5,449 nucleotides of DNA from Clostridiales bacterium (GTDB lineage Bacteria > Bacillota > Clostridia > Oscillospirales > Oscillospiraceae), in contig JAHZEE010000064.1 of the NCBI GenBank assembly GCA_019421975.1, forward strand, positions 3,173 through 8,621. Reading direction: 5' to 3'. The notes under the pieces were generated by a model. The model made no database searches. It was not told the origin of the DNA and saw nothing but the letters and a program-made list of their open reading frames with translations. This document shows positions 1 through 5,449 of the stretch, piece after piece (positions within the stretch are counted from its first letter, which is position 1; the number at the start of each line of letters is the position of its first letter). The position numbers and the translations under genes are program-made.

Positions 1-1308
1 CATCTGCCGCAGCTTGGCAGGGACGCGCAGCGCCTCGTCCAGCGTGATGTGCAGCGTGGTCGGCACCAGCTTTGCCACCACATCGGTCTCGGCAAAGGTG
101 AAATTCATGGCCCGGCCCACATCGCGGATGGCGCCGCGGGCGGCCATGGTGCCGAAGGTGACAATCTGCGCCACATGGTCTGCCCCGTATTTCTGCATCA
201 CATAGTCGATGACCTCCTGCCGGCGCACCGCGCAGAAGTCCATATCAATATCCGGCATACTGACGCGCTCCGGATTGAGGAACCGCTCAAAGACCAGGCC
301 GTATTTGACCGGGTCAATATCCGTGATATAGAGGCAGTAGGACACGATGGAGCCCGCCGCCGAGCCGCGCCCCGGTCCCACCGGGATCTTGGCCCGCTTT
401 GCAAAGGCGACAAAGTCCGACACGATCAGGAAATAGTCCACATAGCCCATCTTTCGGATGGTCTGCATCTCATAGTCCAGCTGTCTGCGGTACGCCGCGT
501 TCCCCTCCGGGTACCGCTCAGAGAAGCCGCGGTTGCACAGCAGCTCAAAATAGCTCCAGCTGGTGTAGCCCTCCGGCACTTCAAAATGGGGCAGGTGGTA
601 CTGCCCAAAGGTGAACTCCACATTGCACCGCGCAGCAATCCGGGCCGTATTCTCAAACGCCTCCGGCAGATTTGGAAAGAGCTCCCGCATCTGCTGCTCG
701 CTCTTGAGATAGAACTCCTGTGTCTCAAAGCGCATCCTGCCCGGCTCGTCCACGGTCTTTCCCGTCTGAATGCACAGCAGCACATCCTGCAGCTTTGCGT
801 CCTCTTTGCGCAGGTAGTGCGCATCGTTGGTGGCAACCAGCGGCAGCCCCGTCTCCGCGGCCAGCCGCAGCACGCCCTGGTTGACCTGGCTCTGCAGCGG
901 GATTCCGTGGTCCTGCAGCTCCAGATAGAAGTGATCCGGCCCAAACATCTCGGCAAACCGCTCCGCCGCCTGCCTGGCCCCCTCATAGTCATTCTGGGCC
1001 AGGGCGCGGGGGATCTCCCCCGCCAGGCAGGCCGAGAGGGCGATCAGTCCCTCTGTGTGCTCGCGCAGCAGCTCCAGATCGATCCGGGGCTTTCCATAAA
1101 AGCCGTCCAGGAAGCTCTGGGACACCAGATAGCTCAAATTGCGGTACCCCGTCTCGTTTTCACACAGCAGCACCAGATGGCGCGCCTCGTTGTCCACGCC
1201 ATATACCCGATCGTGGCGCGAGCGCGGCGCCACATAGACCTCGCAGCCGATAATCGGCTTGATTCCCGCCTTTTTGGCGGCCTTGTAGAAATCAATGCAG
1301 CCGTACAT
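1..1308 (-). CDS. dnaE: DNA polymerase III subunit alpha (DnaE), N-terminal part, runs off the left edge
   Basis: This is the 5' part of the replicative C-family DNA polymerase, which extends DNA at the replication fork. The frame is open from 1380 to position 1 (460 codons, no stop), about 40% of a normal DnaE of some 1,150 residues. The reported start is the first in-frame ATG (1306-1308); homology continues upstream to about 1440 (see the separate entry). PHP-domain motifs come first: TDHG (1312-1323), GCEVYVAPRSR (about 1216-1248), RHLVLL (about 1165-1182), SACLAG (1018-1035) and TNDAHYL (811-831). The polymerase part follows, with VGPGRGSAAGS (about 349-381) and the catalytic PDIDMDF aspartates (235-255). 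The third catalytic Asp lies beyond the window. It is the last gene of the murB-rapZ-yvcK-whiA run. Family assignment is secure. The true start is not, because starting at 1308 would remove the first PHP strand and the TDHG histidine, and no Shine-Dalgarno is seen just before that ATG. Confidence 0.93.
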   Translation of the reverse strand, partial: MYGCIDFYKAAKKAGIKPIIGCEVYVAPRSRHDRVYGVDNEARHLVLLCENETGYRNLSYLVSQSFLDGFYGKPRIDLELLREHTEGLIALSACLAGEIPRALAQNDYEGARQAAERFAEMFGPDHFYLELQDHGIPLQSQVNQGVLRLAAETGLPLVATNDAHYLRKEDAKLQDVLLCIQTGKTVDEPGRMRFETQEFYLKSEQQMRELFPNLPEAFENTARIAARCNVEFTFGQYHLPHFEVPEGYTSWSYFELLCNRGFSERYPEGNAAYRRQLDYEMQTIRKMGYVDYFLIVSDFVAFAKRAKIPVGPGRGSAAGSIVSYCLYITDIDPVKYGLVFERFLNPERVSMPDIDMDFCAVRRQEVIDYVMQKYGADHVAQIVTFGTMAARGAIRDVGRAMNFTFAETDVVAKLVPTTLHITLDEALRVPAKLRQM

Positions 1309-1440
1309 ATTGCCGTGGTCCGTGATTGCGATTGCCTCTTGTCCCAGCTCTTTGACCCGGTCGATGATCTGGCCGCTGCGTCACGCCCCGTCGAGCAGGC
1401 TGCATTCTTCGTACACAAGCAGATTTACAATTTCCCTCGT
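1309..1440 (-). other. dnaE: Damaged 5' end of dnaE: no standard start, in-frame TGA
   Basis: These 44 codons continue the dnaE frame upstream of the first ATG and clearly align with DnaE N-termini: IVNLLVYEECSLLDGA, then TGA (1381-1383), then RSGQIIDRVKELGQ and AIAITDHG. Relatives typically read HLHVHTEYSLLDGAC at this place (from memory). The TGA therefore sits where Cys is usual, and the three motif histidines appear as Asn, Leu and Tyr. The codon at normal distance from the ribosome binding site is ACG (1438-1440), not ATG. No ATG occurs between it and 1308. A GTG at 1414-1416 would yield only 11 residues before the TGA. Codons 1378 down to 1309 look normal, so the lesion is confined to about 1381-1440. 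It could be real mutation, assembly or sequencing error, or recoding; error or local mutation seems most likely. Confidence 0.8.
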
Positions 1441-1449
1441 ATTTCCCTC
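1430..1449 (-). repeat. 9-bp direct repeat at the dnaE start
   Basis: GAGGGAAAT occurs twice on the minus strand (1441-1449 and 1430-1438), separated by AC. The first copy is part of the ribosome binding site; the second covers the first codons after the presumed start. It may be a small tandem duplication or chance purine-rich similarity. Confidence 0.5.
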
Positions 1450-1450
1450 C
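1445..1450 (-). promoter_or_regulatory. Ribosome binding site expected for dnaE
   Basis: GGAGGG overlaps the last base of the whiA TAG stop. Four bases (AAAT) separate it from the ACG codon at 1438-1440. The site is strong and correctly placed for a start there, which suggests that the ancestral start codon was at this position and has changed from ATG or another usable start. Confidence 0.65.
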
Positions 1451-2343
1451 TATTGCTTTGAAAATGCGATCAGCTTTCGCATCCGGTGATTCATGGCCGA
1501 CTTGGTGAGGGGCGGCTGGATCATCTCCGCCAGCTCCTGCAGGGTTGCCTCCGGATGCTCCATGCGCAGATAGGCGGTGCTTCTCAGCTTCTCCGGCAGC
1601 GATGGAAGCGTTCCGTTCCGCTCCAGCACACGGATGGCCGCCAGCTGCTCCTGCGCCGCATCCACCACCTTGGTGAGATTGGCTGTCTCACAGTTGACCC
1701 GCCGGTTGACGCCGTTTCGCAGGTCCTTCTCCACCTTGGCCTCCATGATGTTCATGGCGCAGACCGGCGCACCCAGCATGGTCAGAAAATCCTCGATATA
1801 GTTGCTCTGCTTGAAATAGATCACCCGGTTGCCGGCCCGCATCGTATCCTTGGGCGCGAACCCCATGTCCAGCAGCAGCGCGTAGGTCTCGCGGCTGACT
1901 GCGAGGTGGGAGGTTGTGAGCTCCAGGTGATACCGCTTCTCCGGATCCGTGACAGAGCCGCCCGCCAGAAACGCCCCGCGCAGAAATGACATCCTGCAGC
2001 AGGCCTCCTCCAGTACGCCCAGGTTCACATGCAGCGCCAGGCTCTCGTCCGGCGAATAGCCGTAGGCGCCGAAGATCCTGCGGATCTTCTCCCGGTCCTG
2101 TATGGTTAAAATCAGCTTTCCGGGCTTGTCCTCCGGCAGGGAGTCAAACTCCACGGAGAAGGCCCTCTGAAACAGCCGCGGCAGGCGCTGGGCAAACTCC
2201 CGGCTCTCCGTGATGATCTTGATACTCCCGCCTGTAAAAGTGTTGCAATACAGCAGCGCGCCATAGCTCTCCGCTATGGCGCAGCAGTGCTTTTGAATCG
2301 TCTGGCGGCAGAGCTCCGCCTTGACATTTCCCGAAAAAGACAT
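1450..2343 (-). CDS. whiA: DNA-binding protein WhiA
   Basis: WhiA is a conserved Gram-positive DNA-binding protein. In Streptomyces it activates sporulation and division genes with WhiB; in Bacillus it affects division and chromosome segregation. The product is 297 residues, slightly short of the usual 300-330. The N-terminal part is the degenerate LAGLIDADG homing-endonuclease fold, marked by FLRGAFLAGGS at residues 120-130 followed by TDPEKRYHLE (132-141). A conserved linker follows (KDLRNGVNRRVNCETANL, about 206-223). The C-terminal helix-turn-helix includes LPEKLRSTAYLR (249-260) and PPLTKSAMNHRMRKL (277-291). The ATG start is supported by GGAGG 7 bases upstream, 12 bases after the yvcK stop. 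The gene ends with TAG, which is in the same frame as dnaE. Unlike Bacillus subtilis, no HPr-like crh gene follows. Confidence 0.96.
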   Translation of the reverse strand: MSFSGNVKAELCRQTIQKHCCAIAESYGALLYCNTFTGGSIKIITESREFAQRLPRLFQRAFSVEFDSLPEDKPGKLILTIQDREKIRRIFGAYGYSPDESLALHVNLGVLEEACCRMSFLRGAFLAGGSVTDPEKRYHLELTTSHLAVSRETYALLLDMGFAPKDTMRAGNRVIYFKQSNYIEDFLTMLGAPVCAMNIMEAKVEKDLRNGVNRRVNCETANLTKVVDAAQEQLAAIRVLERNGTLPSLPEKLRSTAYLRMEHPEATLQELAEMIQPPLTKSAMNHRMRKLIAFSKQ

Positions 2344-2350
2344 TCCGCCG

Positions 2351-2355
2351 CCTCC
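2351..2355 (-). promoter_or_regulatory. Ribosome binding site of whiA
   Basis: GGAGG begins directly after the yvcK TGA stop and stands 7 bases before the whiA ATG. A ribosome finishing yvcK would sit over the site, so the two genes are probably translationally linked. Confidence 0.8.
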
Positions 2356-3390
2356 TCACCGAAATTCATCCAATACATCCATCAGCGCCTGCGCCAGCTT
2401 GAGCGGCGCGTGGCGCGCAAATGCGCCGTCGTCCACCAGTGGAAACTCCCGCACCACAATGCCCATCTGCTCAATCTTCTGCCGCTGCAAGTCGATGGGT
2501 TCTGCATCCTCCCGCCGGTACAGCCGCAGCACCTCGTCCGGCACAGGCGCGTTATTTGCAACGCACACATCGATGAGGTTCCGCCCGCAGTGCTCCATGA
2601 TGGCCCGCACATGGTCTGCGCCGGTATAGCCCTCGGTCTCACCGTCCTGGGTCATGATGTTCATGGCCAGCACCTTGAGCGCACCGGAGCGCCCCATGGC
2701 CTCTGTGATACCGGGCACCAGCAGGTTTGGCAGGATGCTCGTGTAAAGGCTTCCCGGCCCCATGACCACAAGATCCGCCTGTTCAATGGCCGTCAGGCTC
2801 TCCGGCAGCGCCTGCGGCCGGTCCGGCACCAGCCGGATCCGGCGAATCCGGGAGTTGTTCTCCTTTTTGGCATAAAAAATCTTGCTCTCGCCCAGCACGC
2901 GGGTTCCGTTTTCAAACTCCGCTTCCAGATGTACATTTTGGTTGGTGACCGGCAGCACATGCCCCGTAATCGCCAAAACCTCCCCCATTCGCCGCACGGC
3001 CTGGTCAAAGGTATCCGAAATCCCGGTCAGCGCCGCCAGAAACAGGTTGCCGAAGCTCTGCCCGCTCAGCACGCCGCAGTCAAAACGGTAGTCCAGCAGC
3101 CGCTCCATGGTGGGCTCCGTGTTGGCCAGCGCCAGAATACAGTTTCGGATATCGCCCGGCGGCAGAATTCCCAGCTCCTGCCGGAGCATTCCGGAGCCGC
3201 CGCCGTCGTCTGCCACAGATACAATGGCAGTGATATTTTTCGTGTAGGCCTTCAGACCCCGCAGCATATTTGCAAGGCCATGACCGCCGCCCAGCACCAC
3301 AACCCGCGGGTTGCTCCGCCCCGGCACATAGAGCCGGATGGACTCCCGCTCCTCCCGGCCGGCCGGCCGTCTCTTTCTCTGTTCGTCCAT
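2356..3390 (-). CDS. yvcK: YvcK / GlmR family UDP-sugar-binding protein (gluconeogenesis factor family)
   Basis: YvcK (also called GlmR; CuvA in mycobacteria) is a cytoplasmic protein of the CofD-like fold. It binds UDP-GlcNAc and is needed for normal morphology and cell wall synthesis on gluconeogenic carbon sources; in B. subtilis it stimulates GlmS. The product has 344 residues. The Rossmann-like core starts near residue 28 with VVVLGGGHGLANML. It continues with VADDGGGSGMLR (59-70), LPPGDIRNC (76-84), SFGNLFLAALTG (112-123), GPGSLYTSILPNLLVPGI (211-228) and NIMTQDGETEGYT (244-256). Residues 1-27 form a charged, Arg-rich extension (RKRRPAGREERESIR) ahead of the core. The ATG lies 3 bases after the rapZ stop and its Shine-Dalgarno is weak (GGGGCGG about 9 bases upstream), so translation is probably coupled to rapZ. 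All core motifs look intact. Confidence 0.95.
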   Translation of the reverse strand: MDEQRKRRPAGREERESIRLYVPGRSNPRVVVLGGGHGLANMLRGLKAYTKNITAIVSVADDGGGSGMLRQELGILPPGDIRNCILALANTEPTMERLLDYRFDCGVLSGQSFGNLFLAALTGISDTFDQAVRRMGEVLAITGHVLPVTNQNVHLEAEFENGTRVLGESKIFYAKKENNSRIRRIRLVPDRPQALPESLTAIEQADLVVMGPGSLYTSILPNLLVPGITEAMGRSGALKVLAMNIMTQDGETEGYTGADHVRAIMEHCGRNLIDVCVANNAPVPDEVLRLYRREDAEPIDLQRQKIEQMGIVVREFPLVDDGAFARHAPLKLAQALMDVLDEFR

Positions 3391-3393
3391 GCC

Positions 3394-4254
3394 TCAGCGC
3401 CGCCCCATATCCCGATGGCTTACAACCGTCGCATACCCCTTTTTCGCGACAAAATCGCCCAGCGCCTTGGCAACGGCCACACTGCGGTGGCGGCCGCCGG
3501 TACAGCCGACTGCAATCACAATGTTGTTCTTCCCCTCCTCCATATAGAGCGGCAGGGAGTAGCCCAGCAGATCCTGGACCTTTTCCACATAGTCCCGGCT
3601 CTGCTGATAGGAGAAGATGAAGTCCTTGACCGCCGGCTCCAGCCCGGTTTTCTCCTTGAGATCCGCAATATAATAGGGGTTCGGCAAAAAGCGGACATCA
3701 AAGACCAGATCTGCATCCAGCGGCAGGCCAAACTTGAAGCCAAAGGAGATCACATTGACCGACATGGACCGGTCGCGCAGGTTCCCGGCAAACTTCCGGA
3801 TCAAAAGCCCCCGCAGCGACGCCAGATTCATGCCCGTGGTGTCCACAATGACCGCCGCCCGGTTCCGGATCGGTGCAAGCAGCGTGCGCTCGCGCTCCAC
3901 TGCGTCGAGCAACAGCGTGCCGTCCTTGGAGAGCGGGTGCATCCGGCGCGTCTCCTTAAAACGGCGGATAATCTCCGCCGTGGCCGCCTCCACAAAGACA
4001 ATGGAGTATTCACAGCCCATCTGATCCAGCTCATCCAGGGCTTTAAACAGGCCGTCAAAGGTCAGGCCGCCGCGCACATCCGTCACCAGCGCCACCTTTT
4101 CATAGCGCCCCTTTGTCGCCAGACAAATCCTCGCAAACTGGGGGATCAGCTCAGCCGGCATGTTGTCCACACAGTAGAAGCCCAGATCCTCCAGCGTGGA
4201 CGCCGTCCGGCTCTTGCCCGCGCCGGACAGGCCGGAAACAATCAGAAACTGCAT
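3394..4254 (-). CDS. rapZ: RapZ / YvcJ family P-loop nucleotide-binding protein
   Basis: This is an RNase adapter/nucleotide-binding protein. E. coli RapZ senses glucosamine-6-phosphate and steers decay of the GlmZ small RNA; B. subtilis YvcJ is an ATP/GTP-binding protein linked to competence. Which role applies here is unknown. From the ATG at 4254 the product has 286 residues, normal for the family. The Walker A motif GLSGAGKS is at residues 8-15, CVDNMP at 28-33, TDVRGG at 58-63, NPYYIADLKEKTG at 192-204 and the conserved C-terminal GCTGGRHRSVAVA at 250-262. A TTG six bases upstream (4258-4260) is in frame, but it would be only one base from the GGAGG, while the ATG stands at 7 bases and matches usual family starts. 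The ribosome binding site lies within the last murB codons and the ATG is two bases after the murB TGA, so the genes are coupled. Confidence 0.95.
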   Translation of the reverse strand: MQFLIVSGLSGAGKSRTASTLEDLGFYCVDNMPAELIPQFARICLATKGRYEKVALVTDVRGGLTFDGLFKALDELDQMGCEYSIVFVEAATAEIIRRFKETRRMHPLSKDGTLLLDAVERERTLLAPIRNRAAVIVDTTGMNLASLRGLLIRKFAGNLRDRSMSVNVISFGFKFGLPLDADLVFDVRFLPNPYYIADLKEKTGLEPAVKDFIFSYQQSRDYVEKVQDLLGYSLPLYMEEGKNNIVIAVGCTGGRHRSVAVAKALGDFVAKKGYATVVSHRDMGRR

Positions 4255-4256
4255 GC

Positions 4257-5186
4257 TCAAGCCTCCTTTTGTACTTGTAAAATCCGGACCTCCGGCTCCA
4301 AATGCACGCCGGAGGCGGCGCGTACCCGCGCCGCAATCTGCTCCATCAGCGCCAGCACATCCGCCGCCGTCGCGCCGCCGCGGTTGATGACAAAGCCGGC
4401 GTGCTTCTCCGACACCTGCGCGCCGCCGACGGAGAGGCCCTTGAGGCCGGCCTGATCGATGAGCGCAGCGGCAAACCCGGTCTCAGGCCGCTTAAAGGTG
4501 CTGCCCGCCGACGGGTATTCCAGCGGCTGAGAGGCCGCCCGCTTTTTTCGCAGCTGCTGCATTTTTTCCAGAATCTCCGCCGGATCCGCCGGCTTCAGCG
4601 CGAAGGTCGTCTCCAAAATCACAGCGTCCATCTGCTCAAACGCGCTGTGCCTATATCCAAACCCCTGGTCCGCCCCCTCGACCGTCTCAATGGCGCCGTC
4701 GGCGCGCAGCACGCGGGTGCAGACAGCCACATCCCGGATCTCTCCGCCATAGGCGCCGGCGTTCATCAGCACGCCGCCGCCCACCGTGCCCGGAATGCCG
4801 TGGGCAAATTCCAGGCCGGACAGCCCCATCTGCTGCGCCATCACCGCCACCTTGGCCAGCGGCGCGCCGCACTGGGCTCTCAGATGTGTCTCATCCACCG
4901 CCTCCACCTCTGTGAGGCCCTCTCTTGTACAGAGCACCAGCGCGTCCAGCCCCTCGTCCGGCGCCAGCACATTGGTGCCCGCCCCCAGGACCAGGACCGG
5001 CGCCTGACACGCCGCCGCAAGCCGCCGCATCCCCACCAGCTGTTCGATACTCCGCGGCAGCGCCAACAGCGCCGCCGGGCCGCCGATGCGAAATGAGGTG
5101 TAGCCTGAAAGCGGCGCGCCGGGCCGCAGCAGCGCATCGGGATACTCCGTCTTGATCCTCGCAGTCAGTTCCGCAATCCAGTCCAT
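4257..5186 (-). CDS. murB: UDP-N-acetylmuramate dehydrogenase (UDP-N-acetylenolpyruvoylglucosamine reductase) MurB
   Basis: MurB is a cytoplasmic FAD enzyme that reduces UDP-GlcNAc-enolpyruvate with NADPH to UDP-MurNAc, the second committed step of peptidoglycan synthesis. The product is 309 residues, the length of the short MurB type. The FAD-binding region shows YTSFRIGGPA (29-38), VLGAGTNVLAPDEGLD (66-81), EFAHGIPGTVGGGVLMNAGAYGG with its core at 126-148, and GYRHSAF (177-183), which includes the conserved Arg179. The C-terminal substrate domain has SAGSTFKRP (226-234) with the likely proton-donor Ser229, GLSVGGAQVSEKHAGF (about 250-265) and the terminal LEPEV with the likely catalytic Glu299. 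The ATG is preceded by GGAGG at 5 bases and is the first gene after a good promoter, so it probably leads the operon. Nothing appears missing. Confidence 0.97.
   Translation of the reverse strand: MDWIAELTARIKTEYPDALLRPGAPLSGYTSFRIGGPAALLALPRSIEQLVGMRRLAAACQAPVLVLGAGTNVLAPDEGLDALVLCTREGLTEVEAVDETHLRAQCGAPLAKVAVMAQQMGLSGLEFAHGIPGTVGGGVLMNAGAYGGEIRDVAVCTRVLRADGAIETVEGADQGFGYRHSAFEQMDAVILETTFALKPADPAEILEKMQQLRKKRAASQPLEYPSAGSTFKRPETGFAAALIDQAGLKGLSVGGAQVSEKHAGFVINRGGATAADVLALMEQIAARVRAASGVHLEPEVRILQVQKEA
4262..4266 (-). promoter_or_regulatory. Ribosome binding site of rapZ, inside the end of murB
   Basis: GGAGG is embedded in the final murB codons (Lys-Glu-Ala). It is 7 bases from the ATG at 4252-4254 but only 1 base from the alternative TTG at 4258-4260, which decides the rapZ start in favour of the ATG. 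Confidence 0.8.
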
Positions 5187-5191
5187 AAACG

Positions 5192-5196
5192 CCTCC
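5192..5196 (-). promoter_or_regulatory. Ribosome binding site of murB
   Basis: GGAGG stands 5 bases upstream of the murB ATG (5184-5186), supporting that start. The leader between the predicted transcription start and this site is short, with no room for a riboswitch. Confidence 0.8.
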
Positions 5197-5218
5197 GGGT
5201 GGAAAATTTTCTTCCCTT

Positions 5219-5247
5219 ATTATAGCAGACCTGCCGGGAAATTAGAA
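5219..5247 (-). promoter_or_regulatory. Extended -10 sigma-A-type promoter of the murB-rapZ-yvcK-whiA-(dnaE) operon
   Basis: On the minus strand, TATAAT (5219-5224) is directly preceded by TGC (5225-5227), which gives the extended -10 form TGNTATAAT. A weak -35 candidate, TTCTAA (5242-5247), matches three of six consensus bases at a 17-base spacing. Transcription would begin around 5210-5213 and give a leader of about 25 bases. The surrounding stretch (about 5201-5280) is visibly AT-richer than the genes. The perfect -10 box with TG extension makes this the best promoter in the window; it has not been tested. Confidence 0.7.
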
Positions 5248-5338
5248 TAGGTTCTTTCAATGTTTATAAATCGTTTTCATCTTCATGCGTTCTCCCACTC
5301 CTCCAAAAGCGGGATCCATCGTGGGATGGTGCAAAGGG

Positions 5339-5391
5339 GCCACCTCTCCGTCATGGCTGACGCCATGCCACCTCCCCTCAAGGGGAGGCTT
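5339..5391 (-). repeat. Palindromic intergenic repeat, copy A (two stem-loops)
   Basis: Copy A contains two hairpins. Stem 1 pairs CCTCCCCT (5371-5378) with AGGGGAGG (5381-5388); stem 2 pairs CATGGC (5352-5357) with GCCATG (5362-5367) around TGAC. Reading on the minus strand, the order is stem 1, a GTGG linker, stem 2, then GGAGAGGTGG. It resembles short dispersed palindromic repeats I recall from Oscillospiraceae genomes such as Faecalibacterium, but this could not be searched. No transposase is seen. Neither hairpin is followed by a T-run, so it is not a standard terminator. Confidence 0.65.
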
Positions 5392-5413
5392 CTCGCCCTG
5401 CTCTGCACCCCCT

Positions 5414-5449
5414 AAAGGCTCCCCTTGAGGGGAGCTGTCAGCGTTAGCT
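5414..5449 (+). repeat. Palindromic intergenic repeat, copy B, cut by the window edge
   Basis: Copy B faces copy A. Stem 1 pairs GCTCCCCT (5418-5425) with AGGGGAGC (5428-5435). A second stem starts with GTCAGC (5437-5442), has loop GTTA, and its right arm begins GCT (5447-5449) at the last base of the window; GAC would complete it. The 16 bases 5419-5434 are the exact reverse complement of 5372-5387 in copy A, so the pair forms an inverted repeat with heads about 22 bases apart. Confidence 0.6.

Noticed and set aside
1340..1383. The TGA in dnaE as a selenocysteine codon
   Set aside because: It does fall where Cys is usual, but I could find no convincing SECIS-like hairpin after it (only 3-4 bp stems), and the start codon and histidine codons nearby are also altered, which selenocysteine would not explain.
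1381..1383. TGA read as an amino acid throughout the genome
   Set aside because: murB, rapZ and yvcK all end naturally with TGA at their expected lengths.
4255..4260. TTG start for rapZ two codons upstream of the ATG
   Set aside because: It is only one base from the GGAGG and overlaps the murB stop. The ATG at 4254 has proper spacing and matches family N-termini.
2287..4455. A 722-codon open frame on the plus strand, with others at 49-1461 and 4302-5096
   Set aside because: They lie exactly antisense to conserved genes. Their products are rich in His, Arg, Gln and Pro and show no family motifs. GC-rich codon use on the minus strand leaves the opposite frame open by chance.
5257..5286. A 9-codon reading frame (MKMKTIYKH) on the minus strand upstream of murB, with GGGAG before it
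   Set aside because: It lies upstream of the predicted -10 box and so outside the murB transcript, and it is too short to support. There is no attenuator-like structure between it and murB.
5316..5329. Small hairpin CCATC-GTGG-GATGG between the repeats and the promoter
   Set aside because: A 5-bp stem with no T-run is too weak to call a terminator or an operator.

Overview
The window looks like chromosomal DNA of a GC-rich Clostridia member, probably a gut Oscillospiraceae-type bacterium. This is inferred from the gene order, the protein motifs, the strong GGAGG ribosome binding sites and the short palindromic repeats at the right edge. The species cannot be named from the sequence alone. 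Codon use is GC-rich throughout, and TGA is an ordinary stop here: murB, rapZ and yvcK all end with it.

All recognisable genes lie on the minus strand, so the window reads right to left. From 5449 to 5187 is a non-coding region holding two facing palindromic repeats (about 5339-5391 and 5414-5449, the second cut by the window edge), then an AT-richer stretch with an extended -10 promoter (5219-5247). Four complete genes follow almost without gaps: murB (5186-4257), rapZ/yvcJ (4254-3394, its start overlapping the murB stop region), yvcK (3390-2356) and whiA (2343-1450). The last is the 5' part of dnaE, which runs off the left edge at position 1. No gap between genes exceeds about 12 bases up to whiA, so this is very probably one transcription unit.

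The genes link peptidoglycan precursor supply (MurB makes UDP-MurNAc), sensing or use of UDP-sugars and central carbon (RapZ, YvcK), a conserved sporulation/division-type regulator (WhiA) and chromosome replication (DnaE). The rapZ-yvcK-whiA core is widely conserved in Gram-positive bacteria. In Bacillus subtilis it is followed by crh; here dnaE takes that place.

The main oddity is the start of dnaE. The 460 codons from 1380 down to 1 form an open, well-conserved reading frame. The roughly 20 codons before it have no normal start codon, carry an in-frame TGA where relatives usually have Cys, and have lost the histidines of the N-terminal PHP metal-site motif. The other expected metal ligands are intact further in. 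This points to damage confined to 1381-1440 (mutation, assembly or sequencing error) rather than an old pseudogene. I found no wholly new system in this window.
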